Shown here: one piece after another, positions 22,201 to 30,447 of the stretch | Layout of the letters: each line of letters begins with the position of its first letter | How positions within the stretch are numbered: position 1 is the first letter of the stretch | Assembly (NCBI RefSeq): GCF_027244095.1 | Contig: NC_069662.1 | Coordinates: 13,108,501 to 13,172,500 of the forward strand | Reading direction: 5' to 3' | Source: Hemicordylus capensis | Taxonomy: Eukaryota > Chordata > Lepidosauria > Squamata > Cordylidae | DNA: 64,000 nucleotides | The notes under the pieces: generated by a model | The model's database searches: none | The model's input: the letters and a program-made list of their open reading frames with translations, nothing else | What the model was told of the DNA's origin: nothing | Program-made: the position numbers and the translations under genes

Positions 22201-25200
22201 CTTACCTTTCCCTTAAGCATAGGGCAATGTGCCTGGACCTCCTCTCCCCACCCCCTTTATCCTGTGATGCAGGTAGCTTGAAGTCCCTGGTTGAATGAGG
22301 ATTTGAATTCAGACCTCCTTGTCTAAGCTCAGCTCTCGAGCCACTATGCTGCATTGGCTCCATACCAATGGAACATACAATGTTCAGACTTAAAAACAAC
22401 TGATTGCTTAGTGAAAAAAGTATTTGGACCTATGGAAACAACTGTCATCTCTCTTCTCTACTGCAGGTGAAATTTGACCTTGTGGTATCTGCTTTCTCAC
22501 TTAATGAACTCTCAGATTATTCTCAAAGAGTAGAAACTGTGCAGACTCTCTGGAGAAAGACCGATGGCTTTCTGGTGGGTGTCGTCTCTTTCCTGGATTT
22601 GGTTCAGTCTCTCATGTGATCTCAGCTGGATTCCCTCAAGCTTTAACCTGTGTGCATATCCCTAAGGCTAAACGAAAGTGTGCCCAACTTTATCTGCTTT
22701 CCAGGGCTGCAACCCACCTGCCCCCAACACACACAAACACACCAGCAGTGTTTTGGGAGGCCCTGTGAACAAGGCAAACTGTTTACCCAGCTGTGAAAGA
22801 TTCTCAAGCAGTTCTGACCATGCTCATCATCTCCCCCCCCCCTTTTTTTTTGCCTACTTCTGTCATGGAAAGTAGTCTTAAGAGGTCATCCTAGAGTGTG
22901 TGGACTAACTTGGATCATATTTAGTACAGTTGTGGTGCATCTCACATAGGGACATCTCAATGGCGTTATCCTCCACTTTTGCGTGGTGCATCCTCTTACA
23001 GACGAGGCTTTGGCGACTACTGTTCTTATTGTATGTTGCATATTGCATTTGGTGTTTACCGACACATAGATTTGAATGGATGAATGTGAAGATAGTAATT
23101 ATCATTTGAAATTATAGTGAAAGGGAAGTAGGAGGATTTGTTCTTACTAGAACTTCTGGTTTCTCTTCCTTGTTTTCCTTGCATAGTGCCAGTGAGGGCG
23201 GGAAGCACTACCCTTTCTCTGATTTGACTTCATGACAATGCTACAGAGCCAATTAAATTTTGTTGCAAGATGTCCAAAGCCAGACTGAAGTGAGGATAAT
23301 GCTTGCCCCCTTTCTATTTATTTTATTTTCTTTTATTTTTATTTATTTATTTATTTATTTATTTATTTTATTTTATTTAACACATTTCTAATCCGCCCAA
23401 AATGCAAGTTCTCTGGCAAGTTCTATGGGCAGTTTACAAGACAATAAAAACAACCAATAAAAAGATTAACATTTCAACAATTAAAGTTTAAAAGTTAAAA
23501 CTATTAAAACAAATTAAAAGTAATTAAAAGCCTGCGTGAACAAATGTGTCTCGACTGCCCTTTTAAAAGTTGTAAGAGATGGCGAGGCTCTTATTTCAGC
23601 AGGAAGTGTGTTCCAAAGCCTTGGGGCAGCAATGGAAAAGATCCGTCCCTAAGTTGCCACCAGACGAGCCGGTGGCAACTGCAGACGAACCTCTCCAGAT
23701 GATCTCAATGGGTGGGACGGTTCATAGCAAAGAAGATGTATTGTAGACGTATTCTAGTAATGTACAAAAAATGAGAAAACTATGCCACGATTCCAAAGCC
23801 CCTCTTCCAGGCCAAAAAAACTTGTTGGACATTTTTGCTCAGTTTTGAGAGATTCCCATTTCCCCCAGAATTATTTGACTTTCAGGATAACTGAATTGGG
23901 GACAATTCAGTGGATTGTCTAGCCTGTGCAAGTGTCAGCAGGAAGAAGTCCTGAAACACAGTGAACTTCTGTGGCAACCGTGCTTTGGAACAGCTTCTAA
24001 AATCTATGTGCCTAGAACCATGATGGATAGGGCCTACCACTTGGAGGTAGTTTCACTCAACCTTGGGTTCCATCCAGTGCAGGAGCCATCTTCTGTTAGA
24101 GGAGTTGCTGCATCTCACCTTTCTCTTTCAGGTTCTGATAGAGAACGGGACCAAGGAAGGCCATCAGATGCTCATGGAGGCCCGAGATGTCATATTGAAG
24201 GTGGGGCAACTTGACCAGTTTGCAGTCTGCCTAAATGAACACACTGAGGCGAGTCTCACGATCAGTGAGACCCGCCAGAGGGGGTTCTGTGGGGAGAGTG
24301 GGCTTAGCCTGCTCTCCCCACAGACGATCAAGGCAGTAACATGGACTGTGGGGATCGGGGGCCGCGCGGCCCCCCCGAAGTTCCAGTGCGCGGAAGTTCC
24401 AGTACAAGTGTGCAGGGCATCCTGGAGAGACCCCCGAGCCCGGGAGGCTGCTTGCAACCTCCCGGCCGGGGATCTCCTCAGTTCTCACGATGACTGGAAA
24501 GCGGGCTAAGCTCCCTTGGCCCGCTTTCCAGTGATTGTGAGAATACCCTCACCACGACTCTTAAAATGTTGACGATGATGTTTTTAACGAAGAAAAGCAG
24601 AAAACAATAAGGCACCATGCTAAGGAAGTGGAAAGTCAGTAGCACTAATGGAGCCTACTTTCTAGGCATGTGCCCGAAACGTTTCAGAGGCCATTGTAAA
24701 GGCCTCCGAAACGTTTCGGCACTGGGACGGTATTCGGTGCTTCGGCACTGGCGGGTGTAGTACTTTAAGGGTGAGGGAGGGTGTACTCACCCCCCCCCCC
24801 GCCGCGTTTCCCCCGCCGGCGCTCTGTAAATTCCAAGTCCCTCAGGGCGGCAGTGTTCCTCCCTGCCGCCCCATTCCCCCTCCCGTCGGCCGGAAGTTGC
24901 GACGGGGGGAACGGGGCGGCAGGGAGGAACGCTGCCGCCCCGAGGGGCTTGGAATTTACAGAGCGCTGGCAGGGAAAACGCGGCGGGGGTGTATGAGTAC
25001 ACCCTCCCCTGCCCTTAAAGTACTACCCCCGCCGGTGCCAAAGACCATTCGTGCACATCCCTACTACTTTCCACTTCCTTAACATGGCGACTCTTACGTA
25101 GGATCCCCACTCCCATGTGCCTTGTTTCAGACTTAAATATGCAAGTTTACATAGCTTCCCACATTCCATGTGGTGGAACATTGGAGTTGGGGACCTGCCA

Positions 25201-28200
25201 GGGCTACAGTGCAACTTGAAAGGCATCCTTGATAGTGTGCTGGGCCGCACGACTTTGGTTCTCCAGCCATTGTTGGACTACAACTCCCATCATCCCTATC
25301 GGCCACGGTGACCGATAGGAGTTGTAGTCCAACAGTGCCTCGAGGGCCAAATTTGTGCAGCCCTGGTATAGCATGGTGCAGCAGCTGTGGGACAACTCAA
25401 AACCACTTCCAGACAGTCATGCTACATTCCTTCTGTTGTGCAACTCTGTCAGGGCTATGCTTCAAGTTGCACAGCAGCCCCAGTAGGTCCCCAGTGCCAG
25501 CGTTCTGCTGTGCAGGATGTTGGCCATTGATCTTAAAAGCTTTCTTCCATTTAGAAATTAGACTAAGAAAGAGAGCGCACAACATCCCATCAACCTTTTC
25601 AGGCTGGTGAGAGGCTCTGTGCCACTCATGTGTATGACAAAAGGTTTTCCTTAAAGGCACTGATGTAACTAAACTTTGTGGGGTGCAGGGAGAGTGTATT
25701 TATTGCCCCATATACAGTACACTTTGGTTGTGTTTCATAAACCTTTTCCACTCAAAGGTATTAAACCCAAACACAGCTAATTATGATAAATGCTCCAAAA
25801 TTATCACTCTCATTTGCACGGAGGTTCTTAAAATGTGATTTAATTAAGGAGAGAGAGGCTTCTTTCCACCTACCTCAAATGGGGAGAATTGTGCTTATCG
25901 TCCTCTTAATGGGCCCATGATGTTGTGTGGTGAGTCTTTCTCCACCACAGCCTTATTAACTTGCTTAAAAGAGAAGAGAAAATTTGTGGGCATTTGCTTT
26001 TGTTGTTCGCTCCGTCCATTTAACATCTGGCCCATGTATCTGTCTCCCAAAGGTTACATCCCCTGCTCAGAGACCTCTGCATAGGGGGCAGGAGTGTGAG
26101 ACTAACATGAAGGCTGCTTTAATGATTTGTGTTCCTCCTCATGTGCAGGGCAAGGAGAAAGTGACTCACGACCCCCGAGGAGCTTATGTCTTTGCCCCGG
26201 TGAGTGCTGAGAACTAGAAGAGGGCGGCCCAGCTTTGGCCCTGCTGCAGATGTTGGAATACAATCCCCATTATCCTTGACTTGGCCACTGTGGATAGGGA
26301 TGATGGGAGTTGTAGTCCAACAGCTGGAGGGCCCAGTTTCGACAGCCGTAATCTAGGGTTACTCAAGGAAGAAGAGGAGGCATTAACAAGGGTGTAAGAA
26401 GAAGATTCTTATGACGACAAATATGTCTACAGGAGAACCTTGTTATCTGCGGGGGTTCCGTTCCATGGAAGGAAGGGTGCGGATAGTGAAACTGGGGGTA
26501 ACGGCATTAGGGCAATAGGAATTGTGGGGTTAGGTTCCTGACGAAGTGGACAAAAGGGTGAAAAAGGGGCAAAAGGTCCCCTTCTCATCAGCCAAAATAT
26601 GGACTTCAAAATGGGGAAAATGGCGGTGGGGGGGTGCCCTACTGTGCTTTGTTTGTCCCCAGCTGTCTAGCAGAGCCACCCAATTTTTTTTAAAAAAATG
26701 TTGTGTTTTCTTTTTTCAAAAACTTGAGCCTCAAAATGGTGGACGGAAATAACCTTGGAGGTCATTTCCGCCCATCCCCAACCCATGGATACACATGTCT
26801 TAACCCTTTAATTGCCTATTTTTTCCACTTATACCAAGGTTGGGTGGCAATTACCTGACCGCATGGATATGCGCAACCATGAATGCCAGGTCTGTGATTA
26901 ACAAGCTTCTCTTGTTAATCCTCGTTACTCAGTAACCCTTGTTACTCAGGGTTCTCCATTCACAATTTTTGGCATTTGCAGGTGGGTCCAAAGGACCTTG
27001 TTTCAGTTTCAAAGGAATAAATTCCAGCTATTTTCATCTATTTGTGGTTCCTGAGGGGCGGGAAGTGACTTCTGGTGTCACTTCCCATGTCATTTCCAAC
27101 CTAGAGGCAGTGTAGAGCCATTTTGTGGCTCTTTTAAATCTTTTTTTAAAGGTTGAAAATTGCGGGGGTGGGGGGCATTGGAGAGTATTGCCAGAGAGCC
27201 AGGTATTGTGCTGTATTTGTACATTTTTCTGCTTTTTTGGACACTTTTTGGCAATTTTAGCACTTCAGTGTGCTGAGGAATCTAAGCCCCCAATCCCCAT
27301 AGTCTCAAGGTTCCTTGTTCCGCCATTTCCGTTTTCGCAATAGTAGGCAAGAACGGAGCCCCTATGAAGAAAGAGGCCCTCCTTTATACCATTTTCCAGC
27401 AAAAGGTCTCAAAGCGGTTTACATAGAAAAATAAATTGCGGGGCCAGCTGTCCCCTAAGGGACAGAAGCCCAAGGTAGACACCAGCAATAACCACTGGGG
27501 GGATGCTGTGCTGGGGTTGGGTAGGAAGGTGGCAGCAATCTCTGTCTAGTGATAGGAACAAAGGTGCTATGAAGGCCTGTCGGTTGTGAGGAGGTGAAAG
27601 TACCCAATGATGATGAGACAGTTTTCAGTCTGGGAAGAGCGGGCACCCTGTGATTGCTGCCAAGAGCCCAGATTGCTTTGCCACAGTATCATACCCCTCT
27701 CTCTGCCTTCTCTCTCTTTCCCATCCTCCTCAGTGTCCGCACCACTTGCCGTGCCCCCGCTTGACACGGGAGCATCCCCTGCCCTGTAACTTCATCCAGG
27801 CCTATTCTCCTTTGCCTTTCCACTGGGTAAGTAAGCGCCCTGCCTGGCAAGGTTGTGCATGGATCGAGCCACTGATGCTCACGGTTAGTGAGCCTGCGCT
27901 TAAGCCTGGGGTGGGCAAACCTGGCCCTCCAGCTCTTGTTGAACTACAGTTCCCATCATCCCCAATAAGTTGTTCCTGGGGGTGACGGGAGTTGTAGTTC
28001 AGCGGCAGCTGAAGAGTCACGTTTGCCCCCCACCCCGACCCAGGGTTAGGCGCACAAGCTGTTGACTCAGCTGGTTGGGCTGAAGCAAGCCGCTTTTTCG
28101 ATCAGCCTTGTGTCCCTCCTGTCTATAATATGACGGTAAGCTACATGGAGGAGTTGTAAGTATTGCCAAGAAGAAGAAAAGGGGTGAAGGGCTTGGAGAA

Positions 28201-30447
28201 TAAATACTTCCTGTAACTATATAGGACTCTTTCTTTTATACTATAAGCTGGACGGGTTTATATAGTAGTCCCATTGAAATGAAAAGAAGTTAAGCAGTAT
28301 CGTTGTCTCAGTCTCTTCTCGTTTTTTAAGACCTCTTTTTAGAGAGGTTTTAAAATGTTTTATCCGCTCCTTATAGCTGGTAGGTTTTTTAGTTTTTAGT
28401 GCTTAGCTTTTGATTTATTTTATATTGTATTTGTCAAGTGCCTGTGCTGGAGACAAAGTACCAGGCTCGATGGACCACGGGGCTGACTTGGGATATGCAG
28501 CTCTCTGTGTGGAGAGGCGGCTTAGACAGAGAAGGGGAGGCATCTCTTTGATTATAGGTGGTTTTTAGCCTCCCTTCCCCGAGGGGCCTGTTTGCTGTCA
28601 GAGGAGGATAAATGGCAACAGGGGAGTTTTCTCTTCTGGTGGCTTCTGTCTCTGATTTGGGCCCAGAGTTGACCTGTAGATCACTTTTATTTATCTATAT
28701 ATATTTAATTCTCTAAGGCATACCTGTGGCTAATCCCATGTGTGACAGATCTCACGAGAGTTTGGAGAGCTGCCGGATAGGCTAGCCATGGGATGGGTGG
28801 GAGGGGGGGGAAATGGCAGCAGTGGCAGTTAAAGAAAACTGTGGCAGGACGGGTGGGCAAGATGGCAGTGATGGCAGCTGGGGAAGATGGCGGCCGCGTG
28901 GCAGGCAGGCCACAGGCAGGGTAAGGAAGAAGGCAGGGATGGGCAGTAGAGAAAACAGCGGTGGCGGGCGGGGAGGTGGTGGTGGGGCAGGCAGCTAGAG
29001 GCAAAGATGCTCTGTGCCCGGCCAAGCTAGATGTTTTTGTTATTATTTAACGTATATCCCACTTGTACATGGTTATTTTTAGCCTTACAACAACCCTGTG
29101 AGGTAGGTTAGGCTGAGAGATACATGACTGGCCTAGAGTCACCCAGTGAGTTTCATGGTTGAATGGGGGATTAGAACTCAGATCTTCCTGGTCCTAGTCC
29201 AACACTCTAAGCACTACACTATGCTGGTACACTATACCTTAAAAGATGGCTGAACCATCCTTGCTTTAACAGGTTCACCCACGCCTGGCTTGCTGCAAGT
29301 CCTGGGATGGACTTGATGCTTTGTGGCAGCCTTATCCACACTTCTTAGTATAGGAGATCCTGTTCCTTGTAGGCTATTAGCGTGGGTCTTTTGCCCCAGA
29401 TTCTTCATTGTGGGCCGGGGAGGGGAGAGAATCCAGCCCATCCATCTAGTTCCACCTCTGCCATCTGGGAGGATCAGGGAAAGGAAATGCTGAACTGAAT
29501 GGGTCGTCACGTGATCCAAGTGCTAGAGGTTAACTCAAGCTTGGTGAATGTGGGGTAGATCGCAAGGCTGTAGGGAACAGCTTCTTGAAAGCGGGCTGGG
29601 CTCATCCTTGAGTTGAAGCTGAGACCAGTAGATTAAAGGCACATAGGAAGCTGCCTTGTACCACATCCGACTCTTAGTCCACCTAGCTCAGTATTGTCTA
29701 CACCAGGCATTCCCAATCTGTGGTATTCCCGTTGTTGCTGAACTACAACTCCCATAATCCCCAGCCACAATGAATGGTAGCTGGGGGTGTTGGGAGTTGT
29801 AGTTCAGCAACATCTGGAGCCCCTGGTCTACACCGATAGTGGCTGTCTAGGGTTTCAGTCGGGCCCTTCCCACCCCTCCCTGGAGGTCGAACCTGGGACC
29901 TTGTGCATGCCAAGCAAATGCTCTGCCCCTGAGCTATCCCACTGCTTGGGAGTGAGGGGTTTGAAAAGTACTACGGAAATCCCTCCCTCCCACCTCCCCA
30001 TCTGTTCCTCCTCCAGAATCCATCACGGAAGGAGGAGAAATTTTCCTTCCTCATCCTGCGCCGAGAGACAGGGGAGCAAGAGGAGCCGTGGCCTAGGATC
30101 ACCCAGCCTGTTCTCTGCCGACCCCGCCACGTCCACGTCCACCTGTGCTGTGCCAACGGCACCCTCCAGCACGCTGTTCTTACTCCAAGGAAACATGGCA
30201 GGTACTGGTCTTGGTGATCGGAGGGAGGGCCGTGGACTCCTGCTCGGATCTCCTGGTTAGCAGGCCAGAAGTGATAACTGGCTCTGTGAATAAATCGGAG
30301 GGTTCTTCACCATTTGCTTCCTCCTGCAGAGATCTCTACCGCTGTGCCCGGAACAGTGCATGTGGCGACCGCCTGCCTGTTCTGAACCCCGAGAGCGAAC
30401 TGGCCTTGGAAGAAGAGAAGGGTCCCATGGATGAGGATCAGAGTTGA
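10631..30447 (+). CDS. METTL17: Mitochondrial methyltransferase-like protein 17 (14 coding exons)
   Basis: Exons: 10631-10699, 12642-12795, 13112-13258, 14276-14375, 15102-15183, 18776-18849, 19389-19483, 20807-20871, 22467-22574, 24132-24200, 26149-26199, 27734-27826, 30017-30201 and 30330-30447. All introns are GT-AG and the phases close to one 469-aa frame (human protein 456 aa). An Arg/Ala-rich N-terminus fits mitochondrial import. [34 protein letters not shown] and KTTYHW match METTL17. The SAM-binding motif [14 protein letters not shown] covers residues 197-210. Candidate Fe-S ligands are C339, C345, C356 and C413/C414. METTL17 (yeast Rsm22) associates with the small mitoribosomal subunit and is required for its maturation; methyl transfer is not established. 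The start codon lies in a YY1-type motif. No break is seen. Confidence 0.96.
10700..11775. other. METTL17 intron 1, first part
   Basis: Mostly unique-looking intron sequence. Around 11318-11390 a short antisense piece (cttctgcatgcaaagcagatg) resembles a tRNA-headed SINE head. Nothing else is recognised. Confidence 0.4.
11777..11968 (+). mobile_element. tRNA-headed SINE in METTL17 intron 1
   Basis: Box B-like cccaggttcattccctgg is followed by gcctgcctgaaacctggg and the family tail tactgagctagatggacc, ending ggttcctatgttc. Box A is degraded. It is a sense copy of the short-headed member of the SINE group with the shared tail. Confidence 0.75.
11970..12641. other. METTL17 intron 1, last part
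   Basis: No firm feature. The stretch 12310-12430 (ttatataccagttttccactc and following) resembles a diverged antisense L2 3' end, but too weakly to annotate separately. Confidence 0.35.
13390..14275. other. METTL17 intron 3 interior
   Basis: No repeat or RNA recognised. The open frame on the minus strand across 13570-14016 has no similarity that I recognise and no conserved splice context. Confidence 0.4.
14595..14665 (-). mobile_element. L2-type LINE 3'-end fragment
   Basis: The words ttcgatttctataccgctct and ctaaaaatggctcaggacgg are the antisense form of the L2 3' terminus seen more completely at 41640-41930. Only about 70 bp remain. Confidence 0.55.
15437..15748 (-). mobile_element. 5S-headed SINE in METTL17 intron 5
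   Basis: On the reverse strand the head contains gcttagcaaagtgggca-complement sequence, i.e. a 5S rRNA-like aagca...ggtttgcatttgaatggg order, followed by the tRNA-type segment and the shared tail that ends tatggcagcttcctatg. It is a full-length antisense copy. Other copies of this long form are at 37808, 43720, 49099, 50042, 55626 and 63121. Confidence 0.75.
15763..16670. other. METTL17 intron 5, repeat-poor stretch
   Basis: Nothing firm is seen apart from (ttta)n followed by an antisense L2-like end (ttcccaacacttgcatccctg, ggtggtttaca) around 16180-16250. Confidence 0.4.
16676..16810. repeat. Palindromic MITE, diverged
   Basis: Inverted arms around catcatccccagccacag and tagctgtggatgatgggc, with outer ends cagggttctcaa and gaggaccctg. 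Same group as 9820-9949 but with more mutations. Confidence 0.65.
16872..16968 (+). mobile_element. BovB-tailed SINE, 3' part
   Basis: Sense 3' portion of the family: aaccacagggctctgtag, then ggagtcgacatcgactcaac and agcacactttacctttaag. The last part matches the BovB 3' terminus at 58505-58536. Confidence 0.7.
17310..17432. repeat. Palindromic MITE plus (GTTT)n
   Basis: Inverted arms gttgctcaactacagcc and tgtagttcagcaacatctgg, with ends ggtggtcc and ggaccacag. It is followed at 17435-17459 by a GTTT microsatellite. Confidence 0.7.
17510..18340 (-). mobile_element. L2 LINE 3' end with ORF2 C-terminus
   Basis: The reverse strand encodes two frames typical of the L2 reverse transcriptase C-terminus: [40 protein letters not shown] and [10 protein letters not shown], then [28 protein letters not shown] and WNALLK. 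A frame change joins them near 18020. A separate sense-oriented L2 end (gtacaccgcctagaggtg, ggtggtataaaaatatg) lies at about 17585-17640, so two L2 ends of opposite orientation abut here. Both lie in METTL17 intron 5 and are inactive. Confidence 0.85.
18407..18544. mobile_element. Palindromic MITE with perfect 8-bp target duplication
   Basis: The element starts cagggtttctcaatg and ends gttgagaaaccctg, with arms containing ttcaactcccataatcc. It is flanked by perfect ctctagcc repeats (18399-18406 and 18545-18552). The 8-bp duplication and the CAGG/CCTG ends indicate mobilisation by a hAT-type transposase. Length is 138 bp, with no coding capacity. Confidence 0.85.
18628..18677. repeat. (TA)n microsatellite
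   Basis: About 24 TA units, about 100 bp upstream of METTL17 exon 6. Confidence 0.9.
18976..19349. mobile_element. Tc1/mariner-type MITE
   Basis: The left end ccgtatttacccaaat and the right end, read inward, ctgtatttacctgaatt form terminal inverted repeats flanked by TA dinucleotides (18974-18975 and 19350-19351), the Tc1/mariner target duplication. Words such as gactctgaattyaaga recur near both ends. A CT microsatellite fills the middle. It lies in METTL17 intron 6 and ends 40 bp before exon 7. Confidence 0.7.
19155..19214. repeat. (CT)n microsatellite
   Basis: About 30 CT units on the coding strand, 175 bp upstream of METTL17 exon 7. The SLSLSL and RERERE open frames across it are artefacts. 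Confidence 0.95.
19976..20216 (-). mobile_element. MIR-like SINE in METTL17 intron 7
   Basis: Antisense full-length copy with a (ttta)n tail on its left, then tatatcccgctcttcctcc, caaccctgtgaaggtagg and the tRNA-like head complement ccagcactctaaccactg. Confidence 0.85.
20551..20655. repeat. Palindromic MITE
   Basis: Outer arms ccacctgaggctctctagctg and cagctggagagcctcaggtgg are almost perfect inverted repeats, with ggactacagctcccatc inside. It differs from the other palindromes in its outer sequence. Confidence 0.65.
21394..21545 (-). mobile_element. CR1 LINE 3'-end fragment
   Basis: Antisense CR1 terminus beginning aagaacataagaacagccc, with the standard family order through cagtggcccaccagatgc. 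Confidence 0.85.
21575..21690 (+). mobile_element. MIR-like SINE, 3' half
   Basis: Sense segment cctaacctacctcacaggg through cttggagggagagtggg and gatatacatgtaaaaat. The head is missing. Confidence 0.65.
22200..22362 (-). mobile_element. MIR-like SINE, diverged
   Basis: Antisense head complement gatttgaattcagacctcc and ctctcgagccactatgctgc. It ends about 105 bp before METTL17 exon 9. Confidence 0.55.
22575..23315. other. METTL17 intron 9, first part
   Basis: No recognised repeat or RNA apart from a C/T-rich homopolymer near 22830-22850. Confidence 0.4.
23316..23760 (-). mobile_element. L2 LINE 3' end with ORF2 C-terminal codons
   Basis: A (ttta)n tail at 23325-23370 is followed by antisense 3' UTR. 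Further right, the reverse strand reads [39 protein letters not shown] and [15 protein letters not shown], the very end of L2 ORF2. It parallels 17749-17990. Confidence 0.85.
24245..24555. mobile_element. GC-rich MITE-like insertion in METTL17 intron 10
   Basis: Ends are roughly inverted (gtctcacgatcagtgagaccc left; ccagtgattgtgagaatac right). The body is CpG-rich and contains internal inverted words (agcgggctaagctcccttggcccgct). It looks like a non-autonomous DNA element. Target duplication and superfamily could not be fixed. Its GC content contrasts sharply with the flanking intron. Confidence 0.5.
24663..25063. mobile_element. Foldback hAT element, 401 bp, perfect 8-bp target duplication
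   Basis: Flanked by perfect ctactttc repeats (24655-24662 and 25064-25071). Ends are taggcatgtgcccgaa and, read inward, tagggatgtgcacgaa. The whole element is one palindrome with arms of about 180 bp (for example tagtactttaagggtgaggg against ccctgcccttaaagtacta) around a centre near 24890. It has cgaaacgttt subterminal words, a GC-rich body and no coding capacity, so it needed a transposase from elsewhere. Confidence 0.9.
25240..25372. repeat. Palindromic MITE
   Basis: Arms ttggactacaactcccatca and ataggagttgtagtccaaca around a short loop. Outer flanks include gggccgcac and gcagccctgg. Confidence 0.75.
25373..26148. other. METTL17 intron 10, last part
   Basis: No repeat or RNA recognised. 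Confidence 0.4.
26230..26348. repeat. Palindromic MITE
   Basis: Arms gatgttggaatacaatcccc and gggagttgtagtccaacagc. It lies just downstream of METTL17 exon 11. Confidence 0.7.
26427..27360. mobile_element. Degraded DNA transposon (pogo/Tigger-like)
   Basis: The left part ggagaaccttgttatctgcgg and inverted relatives downstream (near 26940-26960 and 27305-27340) give the look of a Tigger/pogo-type element. Subsegments such as aagcttctcttgttaatcc suggest internal rearrangement. Borders are uncertain and no transposase frame remains. Confidence 0.4.
27385..27530 (-). mobile_element. L2 LINE 3'-end fragment
   Basis: Antisense words aaaggtctcaaagcggttta, aagggacagaagcccaagg and tagacaccagcaataacc match the family copies at 41640-41930 and 53940-54470. 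Confidence 0.65.
27905..28030. repeat. Palindromic MITE
   Basis: Arms tgttgaactacagttccca and cgggagttgtagttcagcgg with outer ends gggcaaacctggccc and cacgtttgcccc. It is the same subfamily as the interrupted copy at 43682-44121. Confidence 0.75.
28036..29030. other. METTL17 intron 12, low-complexity purine tract
   Basis: No repeat family recognised in 28036-28780. From 28795 to 29000 the DNA is a G-rich, minisatellite-like mix of gatggcrg words on the + strand. The Pro/Ala-rich open frames over it are composition artefacts. Confidence 0.45.
29034..29226 (-). mobile_element. MIR-like SINE
   Basis: Antisense copy with caacaaccctgtgaggtagg, tgactggcctagagtcaccc and the head complement ccaacactctaagcactac. 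Confidence 0.8.
29640..29945 (-). mobile_element. tRNA-headed SINE interrupted by a palindromic MITE
   Basis: Antisense copy: the tail starts acataggaagctgcc and the tRNA-like head complement ends gagctatccc. The tail is split by the palindromic element at 29704-29825. It sits about 70 bp before METTL17 exon 13. Confidence 0.8.
29704..29825. mobile_element. Palindromic MITE with 8-bp target duplication gtctacac
   Basis: A 122-bp element with ends caggcattcccaa and tggagcccctg and arms gaactacaactcccataatc and tgggagttgtagttc. Perfect gtctacac repeats flank it (29696-29703 and 29826-29833). The target is a segment of the SINE tail. Confidence 0.9.

Noticed and set aside
24280-25010. CpG island or alternative promoter inside METTL17
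   Set aside because: The GC-rich blocks coincide with two DNA-element insertions, one with perfect target duplications.
24771-25082. Proline/arginine-rich open frames
   Set aside because: They lie entirely within the foldback hAT and occur on both strands because the element is palindromic.
28705-29025. Ala/Pro-rich open frame on the - strand
   Set aside because: Composition artefact of the G-rich low-complexity tract.
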